Of a stretch of 64,000 bases of DNA, positions 8,498-17,413 are shown one piece after another. The notes under the pieces are model-generated. The model was not told the DNA's origin and did not search any database. It was given only the letters and a program-made list of their open reading frames with translations. The stretch spans positions 1 to 64,000 of the forward strand of contig JAIOPP010000008.1 of assembly GCA_021413845.1 (NCBI GenBank), given 5' to 3'. Made by a program: the position numbers and the translations under genes. The number at the start of each line of letters is the position of its first letter. Position 1 is the stretch's first letter. The stretch comes from Planctomycetia bacterium. GTDB taxonomy: Bacteria; Planctomycetota; Planctomycetia; Pirellulales; PNKZ01.

Positions 8498-9481
8498 TCA
8501 GTTTTCGGTCGGGGTCGTGAGCGGCTTGATAAAAGCAGTGCGCTTTTCCCAAGGCAAAAACCCGACCCGCTCGTAGGCTTCGGCGGCGGGCAGATTCGTC
8601 GAATCGACGGCCAACACAACCCGCGCACGACCGATACTCGCGGCGATGCGTAAACTTTCTCGCGCGACGACGGCCCCCCAAGCTCGGCCGCGCGCCTCGG
8701 GCACTAAGCCCATGTACACCAACTCGACTTGGTCTTGCTCGGCATGCTCGGCCAAGATGAGGCAGCCGACGTCGCGGCCGTCGTTCACGACGAACCGCCA
8801 CAACCGCGAGCCGCCGACGCCGGCGACTTCATATTCGTCGAGCATCTCGCGGCCGGTGCGCAGACCGTTGAGGGCCGGGCAATCGAGCGTGTCGACGTAC
8901 GATCGCTCGACGATGCCGGCCATGCGTGTGCGCTCCGTCTCGTTGTCGACGAACGCTTCGAAAACGATCGGCGAATCGCTTTCGCCGGCGAGCGCTGGAT
9001 CGACGTCGATCGTCTCGCCGACTAAGTAGGTGAGTTCGGCGAGGTGCAGGAAGCCGGCCGCGCGGAGTGCTTCGGCCTCGCCGCAATCGCCGGAGATCAG
9101 CAAGCTCTGCGCAAGCGTACAGCCGCGCGCGGCGAGCGCTGCCGTCAGTTTATCGAGCAGCGCAATGGAAAGCTCCGGCGAGGTCGGAGTCGCCGTTGTG
9201 GAGACCTCGCCCGCGCTGCGCCATTGCGGCGGCCACACGAGCGCCGCGCCGCCGGGACGCAGCTGCCCCCAAGCCGCGCCGACGGTCGCGCCGGCGTCGT
9301 CGGCGACTCGCCACAACTCACCCCAGCCGGCCGGATCGGTTTCTGCTTCCAGTAGCGTAGCCGGCATCAGAACCTCGGCCGCGTCGTTCGGAAGTCCGCA
9401 TAAGACGAGCCCTAAAGCTTCTTTCAAGAGGCTCCGCTTCAGTTCCGGGCCGAGGCGCTCGATAGAATAAGATGGGTGCAT
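8498..9481 (-). CDS. GNAT family N-acetyltransferase, two-domain
   Basis: A 327-residue cytoplasmic protein. The second half (about residues 170-320) is a GNAT fold with the acetyl-CoA pyrophosphate-binding segment VYMGLVPEARGRAWGAVV, followed by LAVDSTNLPAAEAYERVGF, the usual beta5 and helix region. The first half (about residues 20-150) looks like a weaker, diverged GNAT repeat (AALAARGCTLAQSLL, EALRAAGF), an architecture seen in mycothiol-synthase-like proteins. Function beyond acyl transfer cannot be assigned. The gene is divergent from the PDZ gene, with 105 bases between starts. The start ATG at 9481 is the first in frame. Confidence 0.85.
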   Translation of the reverse strand: MHPSYSIERLGPELKRSLLKEALGLVLCGLPNDAAEVLMPATLLEAETDPAGWGELWRVADDAGATVGAAWGQLRPGGAALVWPPQWRSAGEVSTTATPTSPELSIALLDKLTAALAARGCTLAQSLLISGDCGEAEALRAAGFLHLAELTYLVGETIDVDPALAGESDSPIVFEAFVDNETERTRMAGIVERSYVDTLDCPALNGLRTGREMLDEYEVAGVGGSRLWRFVVNDGRDVGCLILAEHAEQDQVELVYMGLVPEARGRAWGAVVARESLRIAASIGRARVVLAVDSTNLPAAEAYERVGFLPWEKRTAFIKPLTTPTEN

Positions 9482-9586
9482 AACCGGCAGGATACGCGAT
9501 TTCTTCCCAGTCGTCAGGGTCGGTGCCTATAATCGGGTCGCTTCACGAGTTGTTTTAACACCGTCGCTCGTCTTCAAGAGGCAGTT

Positions 9587-11038
9587 ATGTCGCTGCGAAC
9601 TTTTTCGGGTCTGTTGCTGTTAGCCGTTGCCGGCACCACCGGCGTCGCCGACGCTCAGCAAGCGCTGGAGAATCTCGAAAAGCAACTCGCGCAACCTCCC
9701 GTGGAAACCGCAGCGGCGGAAGAGCCGGGCTACTTGGGGATCATCGCCGACGATCGTGAAACCCAAGGACGGGGTATCCGCTTAATCGATGTCTTAACTT
9801 CCGGCCCTGCCGCCAAGGCCGGTCTGCAGACAGGCGACACCATTACGAGCATCGACGGCGTGGCCGTGAAATCCCTCGACGACATGGCGAAGGTCATGGT
9901 CGGGCGGATCGTCGGCGAAGAAGTTTCGTTCGTAGCGACGCGCGGCATCGAGGCCGTGCGGGTCGATGTCGTGCTAACGCGACGTCCGCCTCCGGAAGAA
10001 CGCCGCTTCAACAACTTCGGGCGGATCGGCGATCCGACCACCGAGATCATCACGCCGAACGACATTCCGCCGACCGTCGTGAAAACCGCGCCGCAAGCCT
10101 CGCGCATCGTGCCGGGAGTGATGCCTGCCGTTCCGGCGCGAGGCATTCCCCATCCGAGTGCGCCGGGCGTACCTTCGGCCGATGCGCTTCCTCCGCCGGA
10201 AGTCATCTCCAACATTCCGCAAGCCCAACGCCCGAGCGTTGCGCCGCCGATCGCCGTGGCGAGCCGCCTCGGACATTCCGGCGCTCCGACCACGATTCAA
10301 GCCACGCCCGCCATCCCTCCGGCGAACACTTTGCGACCGGGGACGCCGCTCACGATCGATCCGAATTCTCCGGCTGCCGCGGCACTGCGAACCGGCTTGC
10401 TCGGCATCCGCACGACGCGCGTCACGCCTGAGTTGCAACTGGCGATGAACTTGCCCGAGCCGCGCGGTGCGCTGGTGATCGAAGTTCGTCCCGACTCACC
10501 GGCGAAGTTCGCCGGCATTCCGATCGACGCCGTGATCGTGGCTGCCGATGCGAAGCGGATCGACGGCCCGAACGATCTCTCGAATCTCGTTGCCGAGCGT
10601 GGCCCTGGAGCCGAAGTTCGGCTGTCGTACTATCGCTACGGGCAACTGTATGAGAAGACGGTGAAGTTGCTCGCGCCGCCGCCGGTCGTGGTGGCCGATG
10701 TCGTGGCCGGCGATCCGAGCTTAGCTCCGAAACTCGCTCCGAAAGCAGTCGAAGTTCCCGGCCCCGGGCCCGGCAGAATGGAGCCGTCGTTCGGCCTGCC
10801 GCCGACGACCGTTCCCACGGCCGTAGCGCCCCCTTCGACGAAGCCCTCGCCGACGACCCTTCCGCCGATCGCACCTTCGACGCCCGCAACGGGCCCGACG
10901 CTCGCGCCGGTGTCCGCACCGACGGTTGCCAAAGCACCGACCTCGGAATCGGAAGCGGCACAGATTCGCAAACAGATCCGTGATCTCGAAGCGCAGTTGA
11001 AGGCGCTCGAGAAACGCTTGCCGCCGGAAACGAAATAG
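9587..11038 (+). CDS. Secreted protein with two PDZ domains
   Basis: The 483-residue protein has a signal peptide (about residues 1-24, cleavage after ADA) and AGAGG six bases before the ATG. PDZ domain 1 spans about residues 45-130 (GYLGIIADD, AAKAGLQTGDTITSIDGVAV). PDZ domain 2 spans about residues 268-355 (LGIRTTRVTP, SPAKFAGIPIDAVIVAAD). Between and after them are proline-rich linkers, and the last 30 residues form a charged coiled-coil-like helix (IRKQIRDLEAQLKALEKRL). No protease domain is present, so it is not a DegP protease but a periplasmic adaptor-like protein. It is followed immediately by a small membrane protein gene, suggesting an operon. Confidence 0.85.
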   Translation: MSLRTFSGLLLLAVAGTTGVADAQQALENLEKQLAQPPVETAAAEEPGYLGIIADDRETQGRGIRLIDVLTSGPAAKAGLQTGDTITSIDGVAVKSLDDMAKVMVGRIVGEEVSFVATRGIEAVRVDVVLTRRPPPEERRFNNFGRIGDPTTEIITPNDIPPTVVKTAPQASRIVPGVMPAVPARGIPHPSAPGVPSADALPPPEVISNIPQAQRPSVAPPIAVASRLGHSGAPTTIQATPAIPPANTLRPGTPLTIDPNSPAAAALRTGLLGIRTTRVTPELQLAMNLPEPRGALVIEVRPDSPAKFAGIPIDAVIVAADAKRIDGPNDLSNLVAERGPGAEVRLSYYRYGQLYEKTVKLLAPPPVVVADVVAGDPSLAPKLAPKAVEVPGPGPGRMEPSFGLPPTTVPTAVAPPSTKPSPTTLPPIAPSTPATGPTLAPVSAPTVAKAPTSESEAAQIRKQIRDLEAQLKALEKRLPPETK

Positions 11039-11308
11039 TTGTCGGCAGGGATTCCACTAAGCGTGTTCGGCATTCTCCTGTTCGGCGAAGTCGCCGACGT
11101 CGACCCGCACGGCCTCAAGCTGTGGCTCGTGTTCATTGCCGTCTGGGTGACGTTCTGGGCCACGGTCGGCGGCATCGTTTGCCATAAGCTCAAGCGGCGC
11201 GGCCTGCAAGGAGCGCTCCTCGGCGCGGGGCTCGCCGTCATCGGGATCATGCTCGTGCTGTTGCAGGAAGATCCCCCGACCGATCCCCCGCAACAAGCCC
11301 CCACGTAA
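11039..11308 (+). CDS. Small membrane protein with two transmembrane segments
   Basis: The ORF directly follows the PDZ gene stop. It has two hydrophobic helices (LWLVFIAVWVTFWATVGGIV and ALLGAGLAVIGIMLVLL) separated by a basic HKLKRRG loop. The start is uncertain: a TTG at 11039 abuts the upstream stop, while a GTG at 11063 has GGCAGGG about 12 bases upstream. No family is recognised. Adjacency suggests cotranscription with the PDZ protein. Confidence 0.6.
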   Translation: MSAGIPLSVFGILLFGEVADVDPHGLKLWLVFIAVWVTFWATVGGIVCHKLKRRGLQGALLGAGLAVIGIMLVLLQEDPPTDPPQQAPT

Positions 11309-11489
11309 CTCGAAAAACGGGGCAAAATCAGGGGCGTTTTCGCTCGTTTCGCCCGATTCTCCGGCCTATCCGCGCGACGAAGACTAGTCGGCCGGCAGTC
11401 TCGCAGGCTACTATTGCAAGCTTACCGGAAGCTCGGCGGCGAAAGTCCGAGAGTTCGCCGACTTACGAAACGTTCCTGACGCGGTACGC

Positions 11490-12128
11490 ATGCTCGACGC
11501 GCTTACGAGAAAGACGGTGCAAGCCTCGGCCCGAGCGCTGCTCGTCGGCTTCGCTCGCCTCATCAGCGGCGCGAGCGTGCGATACATCAATTGCCAGCCC
11601 GACACGAACCAACGAATCTACTTTGCGAACCACACGAGCCATCTCGACGCGATCGTCATCTGGGCCCTGCTGCCGCCGCGCGTGCGCGTCCTTACGCGCC
11701 CGGTCGCCGCGCGCGATTATTGGGACAAAGGTCGGCTGCGGCGATACCTTGCCAACGAGGTGTTTCCCGCGCTGCTGATCGATCGACAGAATATCAAAGT
11801 TCATCAAAGCCCGGTCGATATGATGCTCCGCGAAATCGGCGATAAGTATTCTTTGATCGTTTTTCCCGAGGGACATCGCAACACCGGCTCCGAAATCGAC
11901 GAGTTCAAAAGCGGGCTCTACTACTTGGCGAAGAAGCGGCCCGACCTGGAACTGGTGCCGGTGCATATCGACAATCTGAATCGAGTGCTGCCGCGCGGCG
12001 AGTTTCTGCCGGTGCCGCTGTTGAGTTGCGTGACGTTCGGCGCGCCGATCTGGCTCGAAGCCGGCGAACCGAAGACGAAGTTTTTGCTGCGGGCTCGTGA
12101 GGCAGTGAGGAAGTTGAAGGAAGTGTAG
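11490..12128 (+). CDS. plsC: 1-acyl-sn-glycerol-3-phosphate acyltransferase (PlsC family)
   Basis: PlsC adds the second acyl chain to lysophosphatidic acid, giving phosphatidic acid at the inner membrane. The 212-residue protein has the catalytic HX4D box NHTSHLD at about residues 47-53. The substrate-binding FPEGHR is at about residues 125-130, with the expected spacing. The gene is followed 66 bases later by cdsA, which uses its product, so the pair forms a short phospholipid-synthesis operon. Length is typical of short family members. Substrate (acyl-ACP or acyl-CoA) is not determinable. Other acyltransferases share these motifs, but the cdsA neighbour supports this call. Confidence 0.88.
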   Translation: MLDALTRKTVQASARALLVGFARLISGASVRYINCQPDTNQRIYFANHTSHLDAIVIWALLPPRVRVLTRPVAARDYWDKGRLRRYLANEVFPALLIDRQNIKVHQSPVDMMLREIGDKYSLIVFPEGHRNTGSEIDEFKSGLYYLAKKRPDLELVPVHIDNLNRVLPRGEFLPVPLLSCVTFGAPIWLEAGEPKTKFLLRAREAVRKLKEV

Positions 12129-12194
12129 GGAACGCAGAAGTTAGAATGCTTGCGATTATGCGGAAGTTAGTTCAGCAGTTTGCACAGAGACCTT

Positions 12195-13145
12195 ATGACG
12201 ATCGACGGACCGGCTTTCTGGATCTTCACGACGCTGTTGATGGTGCTCACCGCCGCAACCGTGGTCGGCCAACTGCTGCGCCGGCAGAACGAGATCGGCG
12301 TCAATCCGGCCGTCGTCGAGCAACTCAACCTACGGGTCCGCTCTTGGTGGATGCTGACGGCGATGCTCGCCGTCGGCTTTCTGATCAGCGCCGATGCGAC
12401 CGTCGCGCTCTTCGGCTTGTTGTCGTTTTGGGCTCTGCGCGAATTCATCACGCTCACGCCGACGCGCATCGCCGATCATCGGACTTTGTTCTGGGTCTTC
12501 TTCGTCTTCACGCCGTTGCAGTTCTATCTCGTCGCCACGGACCAGTACGAGGTCTACAGCATTCTGATTCCGGTTTACGCGTTCCTCTTCATTCCGGCCC
12601 GCATCGCGTTGGCCGGCGATTTCAAACGCTATCTCGAACGCTGCACCACGATCCAAACCGGCTTGATGATCTGCGTCTACTGTTTGAGCTACGCTCCGGC
12701 GATGCTCAGCCTGAAGTTCGGCTCGGACTATAATCCGTTTTTGCTGTTGCTCTTCTTCTTCATCATCGTGGCCTTGAGCGATGCCTTTCACTACGTCTGC
12801 GAAAAGCTGATGGGGAAGCATCTCATCGCTCCGGCGATCAGCCAGAACAAGACTTGGGAAGGGTTCCTCGGCGGGCTCGGCTGCGCAAGCCTCGGGGGCA
12901 TGGCGCTCTATTGGGCCAGCCCGTTCCGCGCCCCGCAAGCGGCGATGATGGCCGCGCTGATCTCGGCGATGGGCTACTGCGGCGGCCTGACGATGTCGGC
13001 GATTAAGCGCGACCGGGGCGTGAAAGACTACGGCACGCTCCTCGTCGGCCACAGCGGCGTGCTCGACCGCATCGACTCGATCTGCTTCGCCGCCCCGGTG
13101 TTCTATCACGTCACGAAGTATCTCGTGACGCAGAACCTGACGTAG
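12195..13145 (+). CDS. cdsA: Phosphatidate cytidylyltransferase
   Basis: CdsA converts phosphatidic acid and CTP to CDP-diacylglycerol, the branch point for phospholipid head groups. The protein has about eight hydrophobic segments. The CdsA signature region is present: SQNKTWEGFLGG, then SAIKRDRGVKDYG and LVGHSGVLDRIDS near the C-terminus. The Asp and Lys residues of the metal- and CTP-binding site are kept. The ATG at 12195 is preferred over a TTG at 12180, giving 316 residues. It follows plsC closely on the same strand. The gene ends just before an intergenic repeat cluster. Confidence 0.92.
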   Translation: MTIDGPAFWIFTTLLMVLTAATVVGQLLRRQNEIGVNPAVVEQLNLRVRSWWMLTAMLAVGFLISADATVALFGLLSFWALREFITLTPTRIADHRTLFWVFFVFTPLQFYLVATDQYEVYSILIPVYAFLFIPARIALAGDFKRYLERCTTIQTGLMICVYCLSYAPAMLSLKFGSDYNPFLLLLFFFIIVALSDAFHYVCEKLMGKHLIAPAISQNKTWEGFLGGLGCASLGGMALYWASPFRAPQAAMMAALISAMGYCGGLTMSAIKRDRGVKDYGTLLVGHSGVLDRIDSICFAAPVFYHVTKYLVTQNLT

Positions 13146-13147
13146 CA

Positions 13148-13182
13148 GGAAGGGGTCGGGGGCCAGGATTCGGGGGTCAGCG
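13148..13182. repeat. GGTCGG/GGTCAG-type short repeats
   Basis: Imperfect copies of GGGGTC(G/A)GGGG occur directly after the cdsA stop codon. The same type recurs at several other gene ends in the window. Confidence 0.5.
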
Positions 13183-13191
13183 GATTCATTC

Positions 13192-13219
13192 AATAGCCCG
13201 GGGTGCATACCCCGGGGAG
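13192..13219. repeat. Palindromic repeat CAATAGCCCGGGGTGCATACC type
   Basis: An 8-bp perfect stem (13197-13204 with 13209-13216) with the loop GCAT. The reverse complement of 36525-36553 shares the flank CAATAGCCC and the TGCATA core, so this is a dispersed family with at least two members here. Confidence 0.7.
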
Positions 13220-13249
13220 TCTCAGCGCCGCGTCTATCCAGCACCGTCC

Positions 13250-14536
13250 CTATCGACGCATCACCCCGCTCGAGAGCCCGGCATCGAACAGCGGTGCCGC
13301 AGCGGGAACGCTTTGCGGCTGCGCGCCGCTGGAATAAGCCGAGACCGGTTGTTCGGCTCCCTTGGCCCATTGCAGGACGATCTGCTTCGGCGTCTCGGGC
13401 GATTGCGGTCGGCTCGCGCCTCCTTGGATCGGGCCGCTCGGAACCGTTGCCATAGCGTTGACGATCCCCGAGCTCGGCGTGACCGGCACCATGTGCCCCG
13501 CACTGACGACCGCTGAGTTCAAGGGTGCCGCCGGCTGTTTCGCCGCTTGTTGTATCGCGTCGGTGTCGTTCGCCAGAGCGATGCCGCTCGACGGCGCTAC
13601 CTGATGAACGAGGTTCGGTGTCGGGCGCTCACGCTTACGATTCGAAGCGGCGGTCGAGGTCCATTGAAACATCGGTGCCGGAGGCGCGGCTGGTGCGCTC
13701 GTCACCAAGTTCGCCGGAGCCGGGGCCGTCGGAATGATGTTCGCTTGCGCTACGAGCGCCGGTTGCGATGTTGCGACCGAAGCCGCGACCGAAGTTTGTT
13801 GCAGCGGCGGGCTGCCGGTGCGAACCCAATCGAGCCACGTGGTCTGCAGCGTGCGGAGATCGGCGAAGCCGTAATGGGCGTTGACGGTGCGGACCCAGTT
13901 TTCGTCCTGCAAGCCGTCGGCGACGAATTGTAAAAACTTCCGTTTGCCCCCTTGGGCGATGAAGTAGCTCGCGAGCGAATGGCCTTGCGCATACAGAGGC
14001 AAGACGTCGGCCGGATATTCCTTCATCGCAAACATCGAGCTGAACGAAATGCCGCGACCGGTCTTGAGAAACTGAATCAGCATTTGCTGCTGCTTGGTTC
14101 GCTCGGAAGAATGCTCGACCGTGGTACATGCCCCTTCGTCGGCCCAGCGCGGCAGCGGCTGACGGAAGTGCGTGGCGAAGATCGTGTGCGTGACTTCGTG
14201 CGGCAGCACCGAGTCGAGAATCCGTTCGAGCGAGCCTTGAATCGTCATTTGCCAACCGAAGACTTCGCCCCGATCGAAGACGAAGCTGGTCGCGCCGCCG
14301 GCGCCGAGCTTGTCGCCGACTTGCACCGTGATCGGGCAGGGTTGACCCCAACTCGGCAACTCTTCGCCGAGCCATTCCACGGCGATCTCGCTGCGAAAGC
14401 GTTCGGCCGAATCGCCGACTTGTTTCGCGACCGCTTGCGTCGGCGCGTTGACGATGAAGTTTTGCGTTCGGTAACTCGCGCCGAGAAAGATCGGCAGACA
14501 GGCGCAAAGCGCCCAGCGAATCGTACGAGCTTCCAT
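13250..14536 (-). CDS. Peptidase-MA-like (gluzincin) secreted protein with disordered C-terminal half
   Basis: The 428-residue protein probably starts at the ATG at 14536, just after GGAG and followed by a hydrophobic signal segment (WALCACLPIFLGA). The N-terminal half contains SVLPHEVTHTIFATHF, an HExxH zinc site, and about 20 residues later PRWADEGACTTVE, the helix carrying the third ligand. This is the arrangement of gluzincin or peptidase MA-type enzymes, often found in planctomycete exported proteins. The C-terminal half (from about residue 240) is Ala/Pro/Gln-rich with no clear fold. Substrate is unknown. It shares its design with the DUF1570 protein at 4906. Confidence 0.8.
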   Translation of the reverse strand: MEARTIRWALCACLPIFLGASYRTQNFIVNAPTQAVAKQVGDSAERFRSEIAVEWLGEELPSWGQPCPITVQVGDKLGAGGATSFVFDRGEVFGWQMTIQGSLERILDSVLPHEVTHTIFATHFRQPLPRWADEGACTTVEHSSERTKQQQMLIQFLKTGRGISFSSMFAMKEYPADVLPLYAQGHSLASYFIAQGGKRKFLQFVADGLQDENWVRTVNAHYGFADLRTLQTTWLDWVRTGSPPLQQTSVAASVATSQPALVAQANIIPTAPAPANLVTSAPAAPPAPMFQWTSTAASNRKRERPTPNLVHQVAPSSGIALANDTDAIQQAAKQPAAPLNSAVVSAGHMVPVTPSSGIVNAMATVPSGPIQGGASRPQSPETPKQIVLQWAKGAEQPVSAYSSGAQPQSVPAAAPLFDAGLSSGVMRR

Positions 14537-14963
14537 GCTCCATTCCCCGTGAGTTCGATGTCTCTGCGAGTGCCCGCGGCGAGGATCCTTCCTCGCATCC
14601 ATGCACTCGTTCGCAATCCGCTAAGCAAACTTCGGACCAAAAGACTTCTCGTGCGCTGCTTCGACCTTCACCCTGCGCGATTCGAAGTCATCGAAGATGG
14701 CTCCGAACTCGCCGAATAGGCCGCTTACGACTCTACGCGGCCCGAGGTTTTTCGGTTCGCATTTCATCCGGCCGCTTCCAAGCGACCGTTTGACTGCAGC
14801 CCCGATTTTGTAAGCCTTTCAAAAATACTCGACATTCCTTCACGAACCTAGACCGAAATGCCGACATGCCGTCGCAAGGAAGCGTGCCCAGCGACGACGA
14901 CGAAACGGATTCACTCGCGATCGCGTTGCCGCGTCGAAGTTTACGAAGACGCACTGCACGGCG
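14537..14963. other. Intergenic region, 427 bp
   Basis: This lies between the gluzincin gene start and the mutT stop, both on the minus strand. It probably holds the gluzincin promoter. I see no supported ORF, repeat or terminator. Confidence 0.4.
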
Positions 14964-15404
14964 CTATTGCGCCGGCTGCGGTAAACCATGTGCGGGAGAG
15001 CGCCGCGCTTCAGCATTGCCGGCAAGCAGCGTCAGCAAGCCGGCGTTGGCGGCAGGGAATTCGTAAGCGCCGAGCTCGCTGGGCGCGACCCAACGATAAC
15101 CGGCGGCAATCGCCGAGACGGCAGCCGGATCGGCGAGCGTGCAAGCGAAGAAGAACAGTCGCACGCGGTCGTGGTCGTATTGCTGCACGACCTCGGGATA
15201 CGCCGCGCCGACGCGAACGCGAACTCCCGTCTCTTCAAGGCATTCGCGCTCCGCCGCTGCGGCCGGCGATTCGCCCGCTTCGACCTTCCCGCCGGGGAAT
15301 TCCCACAAGCCGGCTAACGGCTTCCCCTCGGGCCGACGCCCGATGAGCAATTTCCCCTCGTGCTCGACCACGGCGATCGCAATCGGCACGGGGGAAATCG
15401 GCAT
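14964..15404 (-). CDS. mutT: Nudix hydrolase, MutT / 8-oxo-dGTP diphosphatase type
   Basis: MutT removes 8-oxo-dGTP from the nucleotide pool. The 146-residue protein starts at the ATG at 15404 with AAGGA eight bases upstream. It contains a complete Nudix box, Gx5Ex7REUxEExGU, with key pieces GKVEAGE and RECLEETGV. Ahead of it stand LLIGRRPEGKPLAGLWEFPG, the typical MutT beta strand and glycine-proline turn. The frame extends upstream to 15893 without any family similarity; that part is antisense to fabI and was left out. The exact substrate is inferred, since many Nudix enzymes share the box. fabI lies 158 bases upstream on the same strand. Confidence 0.88.
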   Translation of the reverse strand: MPISPVPIAIAVVEHEGKLLIGRRPEGKPLAGLWEFPGGKVEAGESPAAAAERECLEETGVRVRVGAAYPEVVQQYDHDRVRLFFFACTLADPAAVSAIAAGYRWVAPSELGAYEFPAANAGLLTLLAGNAEARRSPAHGLPQPAQ

Positions 15405-15562
15405 TGCGCTGTTTCCTTGCGAGGAAATCAAAGAATGTGACATCGTTGCGCGAGCGAGTGCCGTCGCCTCGCTTGCGGGTTCGCGAACGCGCGACGTCGG
15501 AGCTTCCGCGAAACCGCAAGCGGTGTTGCGGTCCCGCGACGGGAAGATCCGACGCGCGAGGG

Positions 15563-16399
15563 CTACTTCTTTTCGAGTTGCCCCTTGGCGGCATCGAGCA
15601 GCCGGCCGGGGGAGCCCATGATGTTGTAGCCGCCGTCGAGATGGAGGATTTCGCCGGTGATGCCGTTGGACATCTCGGAGAGGAGGAACGCTCCGGTCCG
15701 GCCGACTTCTTCGTGCGTGATGTTGCGTCCGAGCGGGGCCATCATCTTGTAGAGCGTTTGCATGTCGTCGACGCCGGCCGCGCTTCCGGCGAGCGTGCGC
15801 ACCGGGCCCGCACTCACGGCGTTGACCCGAATGCCGCGTGGGCCGAGATCGTAAGCGAGATACTTCACGATGCTGTCGAGCGCCGCCTTGCAAATGCCCA
15901 TCACGTTGTAACCCGGCACCGCTTTCTCGCCGCCGAAATACGTGAGCGTGACGATCGAAGCGTTGTCGTTGAGCACCGCGCGGGCTTCTCTGGCGACCGC
16001 GATCAAGCTGAACGCCGAGATTTCCATCGCGAGGTTGAAGCCGTCGCGGCTGGTCTCGATCGTATCTTTCTTGAGATCGTCGAGCTTGGCGAAGGCCACG
16101 GCGTGGACGAGGAAGTCGATCTTGCCGAACTCGGCGGCGGTCGTCTGCATCACCGCTTGAATCTGGTCGTCTTTCTGCACGTCGAGCGGGATCAAGAACT
16201 TCGCTTGAGCCGGATATTTGTCAGTGCATTTCGAGACGCGCAGCCGGTTCTTCTTCTTCTCGTCGTCGGGCCGATCGGGGAGGTGGGTGAAGCCGCAGGT
16301 GCCTCCTTCGGCCATGATGAACTCCGCGATGGCCCACGCAAGCGAGCGATCGTTGGCGACTCCGATGATCAGCCCCTTCTTACCGTCGAACAAACCCAT
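15563..16399 (-). CDS. fabI: Enoyl-[acyl-carrier-protein] reductase (NADH)
   Basis: FabI performs the last reduction of each fatty-acid elongation cycle. The 278-residue protein is an atypical short-chain dehydrogenase. It has the FabI nucleotide-binding segment GVANDRSLAWAIA (residues 13-25) and YFGGEKAVPGYNVMG with catalytic Tyr164 and Lys171 in the FabI spacing Y-x6-K. SAGPVRTLAG follows at about residue 200. Length and motif order are typical. It is the likely target of triclosan-type inhibitors in this organism, though no resistance substitution was evaluated. Confidence 0.93.
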   Translation of the reverse strand: MGLFDGKKGLIIGVANDRSLAWAIAEFIMAEGGTCGFTHLPDRPDDEKKKNRLRVSKCTDKYPAQAKFLIPLDVQKDDQIQAVMQTTAAEFGKIDFLVHAVAFAKLDDLKKDTIETSRDGFNLAMEISAFSLIAVAREARAVLNDNASIVTLTYFGGEKAVPGYNVMGICKAALDSIVKYLAYDLGPRGIRVNAVSAGPVRTLAGSAAGVDDMQTLYKMMAPLGRNITHEEVGRTGAFLLSEMSNGITGEILHLDGGYNIMGSPGRLLDAAKGQLEKK

Positions 16400-16554
16400 G
16401 ACCTCGGCCCTTTCATGCGTGCGAAAACCAAGACTCGGCGTCTCTTGCGAGAGCCCGCAAGATAACGGTTCGACGGCGTTCGATAAAGCCGGGCTGCAAA
16501 GAGAAGGGAGGAGTTTTCGGCGCGCGGAAGCGCCGAAAGGCCGCGAAAAGGGGG

Positions 16555-17316
16555 CTAGACCGCTTTATTCGCGGTGCGCACCATCTCGACGCAAATGCCG
16601 CCGGCTCGCAAGAGCTTGTGCATGCGCGTGAACCAAAGCTCGCGGTTCCAATGCAGCCCCATCTCTTCGCAAACTCGATGCAGATCGCGGCGATTGTAGG
16701 TGCGGCAGCACCAGAAGCGGCTCGTGAACGCACCGGAGAAGCTGTCTTCGGTCGCCAACAACAGCATCCTGCCCCCCGGCACCATCACGCGGGCCAGTTC
16801 GGCCAAGCCGGGCCTAGGGTCGGGAAGATGTTCGAGCACGTAGCCGCATGTGACGCAATCGAAGCTGCCGTCGGCAAACGGAAGATGCGTCAGATCGGCG
16901 ACGAGATTGCACGGGATCTCGCTCTTCAGCCGGTTGCGAGCGCGACGCAACATCTCGAACGAAATGTCGAAGCACGTGATCGAAGCGTCGGGATCGGCGT
17001 ACTTCAATAGATGCTTCGAGATCTGACCGGCACCGCTGCCGACATCGAGAATGCTTTTACAACCGGCGAGATCGAATTTGCGTTGCCGGAAAAGACGGTC
17101 GCCGAGCGCGAGATGGAGCGAAAGAAAACTTGCGGTCGTCAGCAACGCCCCTTGAGGTCCGTCGTACTTGCCGCGCACGGCATCGCGGTATTCCTTATAG
17201 CTGACTTTGTTCATCAGCTTATGCTCGACGAACTCGTTCAGAATCTTGGGCGTCTTCGGCCGCGACTTAACGCTGTAAGACGAATCCGGCGATAGAGGAC
17301 TCTTCTTCAGACTCAT
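16555..17316 (-). CDS. SAM-dependent class I methyltransferase
   Basis: The 253-residue protein starts at the ATG at 17316 (MSLKKSPLSPDSS). The Rossmann SAM-binding motif I is ILDVGSGAGQISKHLL at about residues 90-105, followed by motif II ITCFDISFEMLRRAR. The motif IV area is FDCVTCGYVLEHLPDP. This is the Methyltransf_11 or UbiE type, which gives no substrate. The ORF track extension to 17547 overlaps the VWA protein gene in another frame and was rejected. It lies downstream of the VWA and DUF58 genes on the same strand with a gap of about 97 bases, so cotranscription is possible. Confidence 0.85.
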   Translation of the reverse strand: MSLKKSPLSPDSSYSVKSRPKTPKILNEFVEHKLMNKVSYKEYRDAVRGKYDGPQGALLTTASFLSLHLALGDRLFRQRKFDLAGCKSILDVGSGAGQISKHLLKYADPDASITCFDISFEMLRRARNRLKSEIPCNLVADLTHLPFADGSFDCVTCGYVLEHLPDPRPGLAELARVMVPGGRMLLLATEDSFSGAFTSRFWCCRTYNRRDLHRVCEEMGLHWNRELWFTRMHKLLRAGGICVEMVRTANKAV

Positions 17317-17413
17317 GCTCGATACCCCACGACCGGACGTTTGCCCTCGCGCCGTTCTTAACGAATCTCCCCACGCGGTGCGGCGGCCTATCGAGCCGGC
17401 ATTCGGAGGAGCG

